Shown here: positions 52,113 to 61,130 of the stretch, piece after piece
Layout: each line of letters starts with the position of its first letter
Numbering within the stretch: position 1 is the first letter of the stretch
DNA from: BOG-932 sp965276835
Lineage (GTDB): Bacteria > Pseudomonadota > Alphaproteobacteria > BOG-932 > Roseiterribacteraceae
DNA length: 64,000 nt
Assembly: GCA_965276835.1 (NCBI GenBank)
Contig: OZ255631.1
Coordinates: forward strand, 2,480,001 to 2,544,000
Direction: 5' to 3'
Translations under genes and position numbers: made by a program
The notes under the pieces: model-generated
Seen by the model: only the letters and a program-made list of their open reading frames with translations
Told to the model about the DNA's origin: nothing
Databases searched by the model: none

Positions 52113-53723
52113 TTACCGGCCCGCGTTCGCGCTCTGGTCCGACCGCGCCTCGGTAAGATCGAGCCTGGCCTTCCACGGGTCGGGTTCGGAGACTGCCTCA
52201 CCGCCGGCGGTGAACTCGATCAACGCGTCGTGAGCAGCGTCATAGGCCGGCCATCTCGGCCGACCCGGCCCATTGGGATCGCCGCTCTTGGCGAATGCCG
52301 CCCAATAGGCATTCGTCAGTTGCGCAATTTTTTCGTCTTGCGGCGTCACCTTATCGTCGAAGCGCGCTTTCAACGTATCGAAAACGAATGGGATCTCGGT
52401 GGCATGCATGGCGCCCGGATACTTCTGGCGCATGGCGTCGGCGACGTAGGAAAAACGATATTCGTAAACGCGCCGCCCTTGGCCGGATAAAGTCTTCGCC
52501 ACGAAGCGCGCCGGCTCAATCATTGTCTGGTCCGTCGACATGCGCGTGCCGATCGCATTCACTTTGCCCGTATTGTCGGGATCGTATGCCTTGAGAATCT
52601 GCTGCTCGGGTATCCCGCCGAACGGCGCGACGAGGTCGGCCATGGTTAGCGCCCTGGAAAACCCGATATCGAAGTTGTTGGCGCCGACCATGAGCGCGAC
52701 ATGGGCTGCCTTGCCGGCCCGGTAGAGGGTCTCGGGCTCGTCGACCACAATCTGGCCGTCGACCACCGGGCCCGCATAGGTCGTCGCGCTGAACATGGTG
52801 GCCAGGTTGAGACCGCTCACGATCTTTTCGGCGGGAAGTTGCCGTAAGGCAGCAAGGGTGGTGGCATCTTCGCCTTCGATACCCACGCTCTTGGCGAACG
52901 CCAGCCCCACAGCCTCAGCGGAAGGCAGTTCGCCGAGCGCCTGGGTTCGTAGATGCCGTCGCCCCATGACTAGGTTGCGCCCGCCGCCCGATTCGACAAT
53001 CGCCTTTTGAAACAGGCCCTTCGCCGCCGGCGTGGTCATCAGCACATGGACCGATATGCCCCCGGCGGATTCGCCAAAGACCGTGACGTTCCGTGTGTCC
53101 CCGCCGAAGGCGGGAATGTTGTGCTTGACCCACCGAAGCGCCGCGATCTGGTCCATGAGGCCGTAGTTGGCAAGAGGACCGGAGGGATTCTCTTGCGAGA
53201 GTGCCGGGTGGGCAAAGAAGCCGAAGCGGCCGATCCGATAATTGAAGCTGACGAAGACGATTCCCCGCCGCGCGAACTGGCTGCCGTCATAGACAGGCGG
53301 CGAAGAGCCTCCGTTGACGAAGCCGCCGCCATAGATCCACACCATGACCGGCAGCTTGGCGCTGGCAACGTTGGCCGGACGCCAGACATTGAGCACAAGG
53401 CAATCCTCATCGGGTTCGACGCCGAGCGGTGCGGAGTCGCCGGGAAACGGCTTCTGCATGCAGTCATGGCCGTAGGTCGTCGCCTGGCGAATGTCGTCCC
53501 AATGCGCTGCAGGCTGCGGCGGACGCCAGCGCAAATCGGCAACCGGGGGCGCCGCGAAAGGTATGCCCTTGAAGGAGAGTACATCGCCGGCGGCGGCTCC
53601 CTGGACCTTACCCGATTCCGTGCCGACCACATCGGGGAACGGAGCAGCCGGGGCCGCCTGGCAGCCGGTCGCGGCGATCATGGCGAAGCCGGCACCTAAG
53701 GCAGCGGCGGCGGCGCGTTTCAT
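52113..53723 (-). CDS. Type B carboxylesterase, probable lipoprotein
   Basis: A 536-residue alpha/beta-hydrolase. The signal peptide ends with a lipobox-like AATGC-QAAP near residue 20, so it is probably lipid-anchored. The nucleophile serine is in FGESAGG near residue 206, the oxyanion GGG in WIYGGGFVNGG near 126, EDCLVLNVWRP is the family signature and a histidine follows in PGAMHATEIPFVF near the end. It would hydrolyse an ester, perhaps an acylated sugar or aryl ester. The longer start at 53753 would overlap the upstream stop; the ATG at 53723 gives the normal signal peptide. It follows the Tat-exported protein in one operon. Confidence 0.88.
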   Translation of the reverse strand: MKRAAAAALGAGFAMIAATGCQAAPAAPFPDVVGTESGKVQGAAAGDVLSFKGIPFAAPPVADLRWRPPQPAAHWDDIRQATTYGHDCMQKPFPGDSAPLGVEPDEDCLVLNVWRPANVASAKLPVMVWIYGGGFVNGGSSPPVYDGSQFARRGIVFVSFNYRIGRFGFFAHPALSQENPSGPLANYGLMDQIAALRWVKHNIPAFGGDTRNVTVFGESAGGISVHVLMTTPAAKGLFQKAIVESGGGRNLVMGRRHLRTQALGELPSAEAVGLAFAKSVGIEGEDATTLAALRQLPAEKIVSGLNLATMFSATTYAGPVVDGQIVVDEPETLYRAGKAAHVALMVGANNFDIGFSRALTMADLVAPFGGIPEQQILKAYDPDNTGKVNAIGTRMSTDQTMIEPARFVAKTLSGQGRRVYEYRFSYVADAMRQKYPGAMHATEIPFVFDTLKARFDDKVTPQDEKIAQLTNAYWAAFAKSGDPNGPGRPRWPAYDAAHDALIEFTAGGEAVSEPDPWKARLDLTEARSDQSANAGR

Positions 53724-53745
53724 GCTTCCACGAGGTGAATGCGGC

Positions 53746-54699
53746 TTAGACATTTAGGCTGTGCAGATACTCATAGCTGACCTTGGCGGACTCCAGCGGC
53801 GGCCGCTTATAAGGCGGTTCCTGCTCGACATAGTATCCGGTGACGGCAGCTTGGCCGGCCGCCTTGAAAATCGCCTTCCAGTCGATCGTCCCGTTGCCGA
53901 CCTCAGTCGTTTCGGCGCCGCCCTTAGGCTGGTTTGGCGCTAGGTCCTTGATGTGCAGCAGGTGATAGCGTTTGGGATATTTCGTCAGATAGGCAACCGG
54001 GTCATAGCCGCCGCTGACCATCCAGCCGCAATCCAGTTCGAACGATACATATTGCGGATCGGTCAGTTTGATGAGGTCGTCGTAAGGCAGCGCGTCGCCG
54101 AATTTTTTGAACTCGAAATTATGATTGTGATAGCCGAAAGTCATCCCGGCCTTTTTTACCTTTTCACCCATCGTGTTGAATATTTCGGCGCACCAGTGCC
54201 AATCGTCGAGCGTCAGTGCGTTGAGCACGGCCACATAAGGCGCGTACTTGCCATAGGCCTTAACCAGCGGATCGGACGGATCCAGCGGCTTGATCCGCGA
54301 TGCGTCCTTCACCCAGGGCGCGGCGCAGATGATGTATTCAATCCCGATTGCGTGGGCCTGGTCGATAATCTTATCCACCCCACCTTGCAACTCCGGGATG
54401 CTGGTATGGATGCTGCGCCAGCCAAGACCCAGCGATTTGGCGAAATCGGATATCTGTTTGGCATTCCGGCCGCCGGCGCTGAGGTTGCTTTCGATCTGGC
54501 GATAACCGATCTGAGCGATCGTTTTCATCGTGCCCTCGAAATCCTTCTGCAGGTCGTCGCCAACTGTATAAAGCTGCAAGCCGACTGGCAGCCCCAGCGG
54601 ATCGGCGGCGGCACGCCGGGCAAGCGCCACAGCCCCGCCGACGCTCGCGAGCGTCAGAGCCGCGCCGCGGATAAATACCCGCCTTGTCAGGTCTACCAT
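53746..54699 (-). CDS. Tat-exported sugar phosphate isomerase/epimerase family protein
   Basis: A 317-residue xylose-isomerase-like TIM-barrel with a twin-arginine signal: TRRVFIRGAALTLASVGG then RRAAADP. Metal ligands of the AP-endonuclease-2 fold are seen in GYHNHNFEF, SFELDCGW, LLHIKD and the glutamate of YYVEQEPP. Exported members occur in pathways that act on 3-keto-glycosides or sugars in the periplasm; catalysis here is inferred. GGGGAGGACGAC precedes the ATG at 54699. It is divergent from the cytochrome gene over a perfect LacI operator, and followed by the esterase. Confidence 0.82.
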   Translation of the reverse strand: MVDLTRRVFIRGAALTLASVGGAVALARRAAADPLGLPVGLQLYTVGDDLQKDFEGTMKTIAQIGYRQIESNLSAGGRNAKQISDFAKSLGLGWRSIHTSIPELQGGVDKIIDQAHAIGIEYIICAAPWVKDASRIKPLDPSDPLVKAYGKYAPYVAVLNALTLDDWHWCAEIFNTMGEKVKKAGMTFGYHNHNFEFKKFGDALPYDDLIKLTDPQYVSFELDCGWMVSGGYDPVAYLTKYPKRYHLLHIKDLAPNQPKGGAETTEVGNGTIDWKAIFKAAGQAAVTGYYVEQEPPYKRPPLESAKVSYEYLHSLNV

Positions 54700-54739
54700 G
54701 TCGTCCTCCCCAGACTCGTTTCGGTCAGCCGCCGAGTTT

Positions 54740-54755
54740 ATGCAATCGATTGCAT
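54740..54755. promoter_or_regulatory. LacI-family operator, copy 1
   Basis: ATGCAATCGATTGCAT is a 16-bp perfect palindrome with the central CG of LacI-type operators. It lies 41 bases from the Tat-protein start and 64 from the cytochrome start, in the divergent promoter. It is identical to the site at 61030. Confidence 0.85.
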
Positions 54756-54818
54756 CGTTGTCGAGCATATAGTAGTGCTTTCGCCGAAACGTCAATCTCG
54801 GGAAGGGACCGGCGGCAA

Positions 54819-55628
54819 ATGAGGGGATATCGTGTCGGCGTGCTGGCCACACTGCTGGTTCTCGGGCTGGGACCGGGCACGCATGCGCAGATGGCGCGCT
54901 GGAAGGTCGATTCGGCTGCGGCCGCGCGCGGCCAGCAGGATTTCGTAGGCACCTGCGGTTTTTGCCACGGCAGCGACGCACGGGGCAGCGAACGGGCGCC
55001 GGACCTTCTGCGCTCCGAACTCGTCAACCAGGATGAAAAGGGCGAACTGATCCAGCAGGTCCTGACCAAAGGACGCCCGGACAAGGGCATGCCGGCGTTT
55101 CCGCAGTTGGCGGATCATGCCGCCGACATTGCCGCCTTCCTGCACGCGCGGATCAGCGCCGCCGCCAATCGGTTCAGCTATAAGATCGCGGTGGGTTCGA
55201 ACGGCGACGCGCGCGCCGGCGAGCGTTATTTCAACGGTCCCGGCGGCTGCAACGCCTGCCATTCGCCGACCGGCGACCTGGCGCATGTCGCCGGCAAATA
55301 CAAACCTGACCAATTGCAGGGCGCGATCGCCTTTCCCGGACCGTCGGTGCTCTATTATGTCGGCGTCAATATGCGACCATTGTCGAAGCCGCCGGTCACG
55401 GTGACCGTGACGCCGCCGGGCGGAAAATCCCTTTCGGGACCGCTGGTCTATGCCACCGAGTACGATATCGGGCTGCGCGATGCTGACGGAGTTTTTCATT
55501 CCTTTGCCCGCATCCCCGACAACAAGGTCGAGATTCACGATCCGCTCGACGGGCACCGCAAGCTGCTGGCGAAATACACCGACACCGATCTGCACAATCT
55601 GCTGGCGTATTTACTGGAGCTGAAATGA
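54819..55628 (+). CDS. Exported dihaem c-type cytochrome
   Basis: A 269-residue periplasmic cytochrome with a signal peptide (RGYRVGVLATLLVLGLGPGT then HAQ). Two haem sites, CGFCH near residue 47 and CNACH near residue 147, are in two cytochrome c domains. A third, haem-free segment after residue 175 (PSVLYYVGVNMRPLSKPPVT and PGGKSLSGPLVYATEYDIG) is beta-rich. Its stop overlaps the PQQ dehydrogenase start (ATGA), so it is the electron acceptor of that enzyme. It is likely controlled by the LacI operator just upstream. Confidence 0.88.
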   Translation: MRGYRVGVLATLLVLGLGPGTHAQMARWKVDSAAAARGQQDFVGTCGFCHGSDARGSERAPDLLRSELVNQDEKGELIQQVLTKGRPDKGMPAFPQLADHAADIAAFLHARISAAANRFSYKIAVGSNGDARAGERYFNGPGGCNACHSPTGDLAHVAGKYKPDQLQGAIAFPGPSVLYYVGVNMRPLSKPPVTVTVTPPGGKSLSGPLVYATEYDIGLRDADGVFHSFARIPDNKVEIHDPLDGHRKLLAKYTDTDLHNLLAYLLELK

Positions 55629-57166
55629 AGGCCTCCGCTGCACTTCTCCTTGCCTTACTGGCGGGCACCGCCAGCGCGCAATCCTGGCCGACGTTCCACG
55701 GCGACGACAACGGACAGCACCACAGCAAACTGACCAAGGTTACCGCCGGTAATGTCGGCAAGCTGGCGCTGTCATGGGTCTATAAAGCCCAGGTTCCGGG
55801 CAGCGGGATGGGGCTCAAACCTGCACTGAAGGCCACACCGATCGAGGTCGACGGCGTGCTCTATTTCAGCATGCCCAACCAGGTCTGGGCGATCGATGCC
55901 CGGACCGGCCGGGAAATCTGGACCTATACGACCAAGTCAGGCAACGCAATCGGCAATCGCGGCGTCGCGGTTCATAACGGCACGGTCTATCTCGAGACCC
56001 CCGACAGCCATCTGGTCGCGCTGGACGCATCCAGCGGCAAGGAGAAATGGCGGGTCGAATTCGCCGATGCCCGCCTGGGCTATTTCGCGACGATGGCGCC
56101 GATCGTCGTCAAGAACCACGTGATCGTCGCATCCGGTGGCGATTCGCTGGACCTGCCCGGCTATCTGCAGTCGCGCGATCCGGAAACCGGTGCATTGCAG
56201 TGGGAATGGCGAACGACACCGAAACCGGGAGAGAAAGGGTCGGAAACCTGGCCCAACGCCAACGCCATGGACCATGGCGGCGGCATGCCTTGGATGCCCG
56301 GCACCTACGACCCCGAAACGAACCTAATCTATTGGGGCACGGGCAACCCGAACCCGGTTCATGCCGGCCAGGGGCGCGCCGGCGACAATCTGTGGACCTG
56401 TTCGATCGTCGCGCTGGATGCCGATACCGGAAAACTGAATTGGTATTATCAAGTATCTCCACACGACACGCATGATTGGGACGCGGTGCAGACGCCAGTG
56501 TTGGTCGACGGCAATTTCCAAGGCAAACCTCGCAAACTACTGATCCAGGCCAGCCGCAACGGTTATTTCTTCGTACTGGACCGCAAGACCGGCGAGCATC
56601 TGCTGACAGAACCTTACGTCGCGGTGAACTGGGCGAAAGGGCTGGACAAGAACGGGCGGCCGATCGCCGATCCGGCAAAAGAACCGCAGCCCGACGGTAC
56701 CCTGGTCAATCCCAGTTCCGGCGGCGCCGCCAACTGGCCTCCTCCTGCCTTCGATCCGCAGACCGGGCTGCTTTATGTCCAGGCCAACGACATGTTCAGT
56801 ATCTACTACCTGACCGACACCGGCCCTGAACCGGTCGGCTTTGGCGGGCTGGATGACATGCTGGAACCCCATCCGGGGATTTCAGCGATCGACTATGCAA
56901 CTGGCAAGGTACGGTGGAGACATCCGTTCAGCGCCGGGATTAACTTCGCGGGGCTTTTGAGCACCGCCGGCAAGCTGGTTTTCGCTGGCGACACGGACCA
57001 GAACCTGGTCGCGTTGGATGCGACAGACGGCCATACGCTGTGGCGCGTCAATCTGGGCGCCATGATGAGCGGCACCCCGATCACCTATCAGATCGGCCAG
57101 CAGCAATTCATCGTCGCCGCGGCGGGAACGGATATCTATGGATTTACGCTGCCGCAGGCCAGATGA
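55625..57166 (+). CDS. PQQ-dependent periplasmic dehydrogenase
   Basis: A 513-residue quinoprotein with a signal peptide (KASAALLLALLAGTASA-QS). Tryptophan-docking blades and active-site parts are clear: QVWAIDARTGREIWTYTTKS near residue 88, DLPGYLQSRDPETGALQWEW near 176, WPNANAMDHGGG near 207, YWGTGNPNP near 238 and SPHDTHDWDAVQTPVLVD near 279. At the place where alcohol dehydrogenases of this group have Cys-Cys before NRGVAL, it has GNAIGNRGVAV, so the disulfide is missing. It passes electrons to the coupled dihaem cytochrome. Substrate is probably the sugar, polyol or glycoside of the LacI module. Confidence 0.85.
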   Translation: MKASAALLLALLAGTASAQSWPTFHGDDNGQHHSKLTKVTAGNVGKLALSWVYKAQVPGSGMGLKPALKATPIEVDGVLYFSMPNQVWAIDARTGREIWTYTTKSGNAIGNRGVAVHNGTVYLETPDSHLVALDASSGKEKWRVEFADARLGYFATMAPIVVKNHVIVASGGDSLDLPGYLQSRDPETGALQWEWRTTPKPGEKGSETWPNANAMDHGGGMPWMPGTYDPETNLIYWGTGNPNPVHAGQGRAGDNLWTCSIVALDADTGKLNWYYQVSPHDTHDWDAVQTPVLVDGNFQGKPRKLLIQASRNGYFFVLDRKTGEHLLTEPYVAVNWAKGLDKNGRPIADPAKEPQPDGTLVNPSSGGAANWPPPAFDPQTGLLYVQANDMFSIYYLTDTGPEPVGFGGLDDMLEPHPGISAIDYATGKVRWRHPFSAGINFAGLLSTAGKLVFAGDTDQNLVALDATDGHTLWRVNLGAMMSGTPITYQIGQQQFIVAAAGTDIYGFTLPQAR

Positions 57167-58653
57167 GGCAGGATGACGGGGCGATAGCCACCCCGTCCGC
57201 GGAAGAAAACGATCAGACCGAGATAGGCCAGTAGCATTCCCATCGGCAGCTTGGCGACATCCTTGAGTGCGGCCTTCTTGCTGTCGCTCCGCGCCGTATC
57301 GATCAGAGCGCGATCTTCCGGATTTGCCGCCATCACCTTGGATTGATCGAGCGCGCGGTAGCCGCCGAAGATGCTGACCTTGGTGCCGGTCAGGACGCTT
57401 TCCGCCAAGTGAGTGCCATAGCGCGCATCGTGGGCGAGCAGCGCGCCCTCGGTTGCGCGATCCTGTGCAGCGCCCAGCATTACCGAACCGATGATGCCGG
57501 CAGCCAGCATACCCGCGCCCGCCATTGCGTTGATCGTCACAGCCCCGCCGCCCGGGAACTGTTCCGAACATACCCCCAGGCTGGTACCCCAGAAAAAGCT
57601 TTTGCCGACACCATAAAGCGTCGCCGCGGCCAACAGCGCCAAGCCGCCAGCGCCGGACAGCATAAACAGGCCAACCGCCGCGAGCGCCGAAGCGAGCGCC
57701 AGGACCGGCAACGGCTTCAGCCAATGGATGATCGAACCGGCAAAAATCCGGATCACGAAGACGATTGCGGAAGTATAAACCAGCACCCATCCGGGCTGGA
57801 GACCAAAGCCCCGCATCTCCGGTTCCATCAGGGATGAAATCCAGCTGTCGGTGCTGAGTTCCGTAATCGCCAGAGGGATCATGATCAGCAGCAGAATGAC
57901 ATAAAGCGGCCGTCCCGCAGAGCGTGCGAAAGCGGCGAAAGTTGCGGTCAGCACGGCAATCGCCGCGACCACCGCCCAGCCCGGAAGGCCGGCGATCCGT
58001 CCCACCTCGAGCATGACTAGCAACGCGATGATGGCGGCGCTGACATACCCCGCCTCAACCAGCATGGCGCGGTATGAGATACCGGAGGCAACCCGCTCGC
58101 TGACCGGAAAGCGGTTGCCGATCAGCAGCGTGGCATAGGCCAAAACAGGCAGTATCAGCAGCGCGCATTTGAACCGCCAATCGGCATGGTCACCCAGTGC
58201 CAATCCAACGACGCCGCCCAATATCAGCCCGCCCGGCCAGCCGGCATGCAGCCTATTCAGCCAACGCGGCTTGTCGTGGCGGAAGACGGTCGCGATCAGT
58301 GGATTGGCCGCCGCTTCGACCGCGCCGTTGCCCAACGCCATGATGAAGGTACCGGCGTAGAGCGCCCAGTAACCGCGCGCCGTCAATAACACGATCAGCC
58401 CCGCCACATGACAGACGGCGGCGAACCGGAACACGGTGCGGAAACCAATCCGGTCGATCAGCAGGCTGAGCAGGACAATCGAGATCGAGAACGGCCACAG
58501 CCCGACGCCGAGCAGCTCACCTTTCTGAGTCTCCGACAGTGCGAATTCCCGTCCCCAATCGTCGATCACAAGAGCCCTGAGGATGAAACAGAAGGCTGTG
58601 GCGACGATTGCGGTAAAGCTTGCCGCGAAAATCCGTCGGTTTGCCGGCTCCAT
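57136..58653 (-). CDS. MFS transporter, sugar-type
   Basis: A 505-residue transporter with about twelve helices. The start EPANRRIFAASFTAIVATAF, the GVGLWPFSISIVLLSLLIDR segment and FIMALGNGAVEAAANPLIAT near helix 4 are like MFS sugar or nucleoside carriers in catabolic loci. An insert of roughly 70 residues lies before the last helix. Its start shares one base with the TonB-receptor stop (TAATG), so the two are one operon for outer- and inner-membrane uptake. Its 3' end overlaps the PQQ dehydrogenase gene by 31 bases in opposite orientation. Confidence 0.8.
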   Translation of the reverse strand: MEPANRRIFAASFTAIVATAFCFILRALVIDDWGREFALSETQKGELLGVGLWPFSISIVLLSLLIDRIGFRTVFRFAAVCHVAGLIVLLTARGYWALYAGTFIMALGNGAVEAAANPLIATVFRHDKPRWLNRLHAGWPGGLILGGVVGLALGDHADWRFKCALLILPVLAYATLLIGNRFPVSERVASGISYRAMLVEAGYVSAAIIALLVMLEVGRIAGLPGWAVVAAIAVLTATFAAFARSAGRPLYVILLLIMIPLAITELSTDSWISSLMEPEMRGFGLQPGWVLVYTSAIVFVIRIFAGSIIHWLKPLPVLALASALAAVGLFMLSGAGGLALLAAATLYGVGKSFFWGTSLGVCSEQFPGGGAVTINAMAGAGMLAAGIIGSVMLGAAQDRATEGALLAHDARYGTHLAESVLTGTKVSIFGGYRALDQSKVMAANPEDRALIDTARSDSKKAALKDVAKLPMGMLLAYLGLIVFFRGRGGYRPVILPHLACGSVNP

Positions 58654-61001
58654 TAATCCCCCAATTTAAAGTCGACCGTGAAGCCGATCGTGCGCCGCGC
58701 CTCCACCGTCGGGCTTTGCGCATAGCCAGCGGGGTCGAAGAAATTCTGGAAGACCGAATTGTAAAAACGCTGGTCGAGCAGGTTGCGCACAAAGACGGCG
58801 ACCCGCCACGGTCCGTCATCGGGGCTTAAGCCCACATTCACACCCAGTAACCCATAAGAGCTGATGATTGTGTTGGGATCGGGCACGACCGTATAGACTT
58901 GACTCTTCCACACCCAATTCGCGTTGGCATCGATCGAATAACCGTCCATGACCGGGTGACGCCAGGTCGCGTTCAACGTATAGCTCCAACGCGGCGCTTG
59001 CGACAACGGATAACCCGCGAGGTTGGCGGCATAGGCTCCGCTCGTCGGATCCTTGTAGCAGCCCTGTCCCGGCACGAGTGAAATCGGCTGGCCGACATAG
59101 CATTGGCTGGCGAAGTCCGTGTAGGTGCTGAGAGCATAGGTCACGCCGCCCGATACCGTCAGGTTCCGATCGATCCGGCCAGTGAACTCGCCCTCCAATC
59201 CCTTTGACTCCAGGCCGCCGGCATTGCCCAGCGTGAATACGGATGGGGTGACGGAAGTGTCGAAAATCTGGGCCTGGAAGTTGTGATATTTCTCATAGAA
59301 GCCGGCCAGGTTCAGCACCAGGCGGTGATCGAGCCATTCCGATTTCAGCCCGATCTCATAATCCCGTGAGGTCTCCGGCAGTATCTGCCGGGCCTCGCCC
59401 GCAATGTTCGACACCGTCGGCCCCTTATAGCCGGTCGAGAACGTCGCGTAGGCCATGACCTTGTCGGTCAGGTCGTATTGCAGGCCGGTATGGACAGAGG
59501 TGTTGCTGTGCGAGATATCGTTCTCGCCAGGCGCCAGAAGGCCGCCGCCGGGAAACGGGTCGATGCCCGCATAGTGTGCCGTGGCGAAGGTGGAATTGAC
59601 CTCGTCGTGCGTGTAGCGAAGGCCCAGAATGAAGCGGAATTGATCGGTGAAATGGGCTGTCGCCTGGCCGAACGCGGCGTAACTTTCGTCATCGTCGTGG
59701 TAAAGGGCTTGGCCGCCGATCTGGGAATAGATGGGCCCCAAAGGAAAGCCGAATTGATGTAGATCAGGGAGGCCAAACGTGCCGGCCTGGATTTGCGTCG
59801 CGTTAATGTCGGAGTGAAAATAATAGAGCCCGAGAACATAATCGACGAACTGGTCCTTCGGTGAGGCCAGGCGGAGTTCCTGGCTGAGCTGGTTAGCGTG
59901 CTCAGTCTGATAATTCTGGTCGAGATCGTTCGCCGGTATCAGGTCTGAACTGTAGTTCTGGTTACCGACGAAGACCCGGTATCCTGTAGTCGACGTCAAC
60001 GTGTAGTCGCCCAGCCGATAAGTCGCCTCGACCGAGCCGCCATGAACCCGGTACCGATTCCCGCTCGGCGCCAAATCCGCGGTCTGCTCGTTGCCGTTGC
60101 CGAAATTGATCCCATAGGGCGCGTATTGCTGTGCTGGTGACAAAAGCGGCAGGCCGGATGGGTTGTAATAACCTTTGACGTTTGCCCCGCCCGGTCCCGC
60201 CGAACGAATGGTCGCGACATTCATGGTGTCACGCGTGTGTTGATAGGAACCGATGAAATAGACGTCGAGATCGTCGGTCGGCTGCCAAAGGACCTTGCCG
60301 CGGAAACCCATATCGTTGGTCCCGTCGAAATGGGTGTTGAGTGCCGGATCGTAGACGATACCGTCGCGGTGCTGGATATAGCCCGAGACCCGCGCCGCGA
60401 TCTTGTCGTTGATCGGGATATTGGCGTTGGCCTGGAAGATGGTCTCGTTGCCGCTGCCATAGGACAGGTGGCCGTCTTCTTCCCACACGCCTATCACCGG
60501 CTTCTTAGTCGTGATGGTGATGACGCCGGCGGAGGTGTTCTTGCCGAACAGCGTCCCTTGCGGTCCGCGCAGCACCTCGATCTGGTCGATGTCGGTCAGA
60601 CTGTTGAGGCCGGGATCGCGCGGGATGCCCTGGACTACGCCGTCAATCATGATGCCGACGGTCTGGTCCGACCCGTAATCGAAACTTTGCGTGCCGACAC
60701 CGCGGATTTGAAACCCACCGCCATTATAGCTGTTGAACTGCACACTGGGCACCAGATACTGGATGTCGGACAAGGTGCGGAAGCCGGACTCCTTAATCGT
60801 TTCACCGGTGATCGCGGTTACCGCGACGGGAACCTCCTGAAGACGCTCCGCCCGACGGGTGGCGGTAACGACGATTTCCTCGATGCCCGCCGGTGGAGCG
60901 GCGTCGGTCGCTGCTGCTCGTTGGGCAACGGCCAGCGGTATTGAACCGAATACCAGCGCGCTCGCGCCGGTCGCTAAAACAGCCGCAATCGGTCGATTCA
61001 T
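58653..61001 (-). CDS. TonB-dependent outer-membrane receptor
   Basis: A 782-residue receptor with a signal peptide (NRPIAAVLATGASALVFGSI and a cut after AVAQRA). The TonB box-plug start is EEIVVTATRRAERLQEVPVA near residue 42. The plug continues with FQIRGVGTQSFDYGSDQTVG and VLRGPQGTLFGKNTSAGVIT, and the barrel ends in TIGFTVDFKLGD. Family members of this size in sphingomonads import carbohydrates, siderophores or aromatic glycosides. The ATG at 61001 has GGGTAGCGGG upstream and the LacI operator is 29 bases before it. Regulation by sugar signal rather than Fur is implied. Confidence 0.92.
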   Translation of the reverse strand: MNRPIAAVLATGASALVFGSIPLAVAQRAAATDAAPPAGIEEIVVTATRRAERLQEVPVAVTAITGETIKESGFRTLSDIQYLVPSVQFNSYNGGGFQIRGVGTQSFDYGSDQTVGIMIDGVVQGIPRDPGLNSLTDIDQIEVLRGPQGTLFGKNTSAGVITITTKKPVIGVWEEDGHLSYGSGNETIFQANANIPINDKIAARVSGYIQHRDGIVYDPALNTHFDGTNDMGFRGKVLWQPTDDLDVYFIGSYQHTRDTMNVATIRSAGPGGANVKGYYNPSGLPLLSPAQQYAPYGINFGNGNEQTADLAPSGNRYRVHGGSVEATYRLGDYTLTSTTGYRVFVGNQNYSSDLIPANDLDQNYQTEHANQLSQELRLASPKDQFVDYVLGLYYFHSDINATQIQAGTFGLPDLHQFGFPLGPIYSQIGGQALYHDDDESYAAFGQATAHFTDQFRFILGLRYTHDEVNSTFATAHYAGIDPFPGGGLLAPGENDISHSNTSVHTGLQYDLTDKVMAYATFSTGYKGPTVSNIAGEARQILPETSRDYEIGLKSEWLDHRLVLNLAGFYEKYHNFQAQIFDTSVTPSVFTLGNAGGLESKGLEGEFTGRIDRNLTVSGGVTYALSTYTDFASQCYVGQPISLVPGQGCYKDPTSGAYAANLAGYPLSQAPRWSYTLNATWRHPVMDGYSIDANANWVWKSQVYTVVPDPNTIISSYGLLGVNVGLSPDDGPWRVAVFVRNLLDQRFYNSVFQNFFDPAGYAQSPTVEARRTIGFTVDFKLGD

Positions 61002-61029
61002 CCCGCTACCCTTCCCCTGTAATCTTCGT

Positions 61030-61045
61030 ATGCAATCGATTGCAT
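61030..61045. promoter_or_regulatory. LacI-family operator, copy 2
   Basis: ATGCAATCGATTGCAT, identical to copy 1. It lies between the TonB receptor (start 61001) and the Gfo/Idh gene (start about 61131), so it should control both directions. Confidence 0.85.
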
Positions 61046-61130
61046 TAATTGGACGGATTTGTTGCACGGCGGCGTTCTTTATGACAAGAGGAAATTTCGC
61101 AGCGGCACACTTCTGTCAGAGTTGGAAGAA

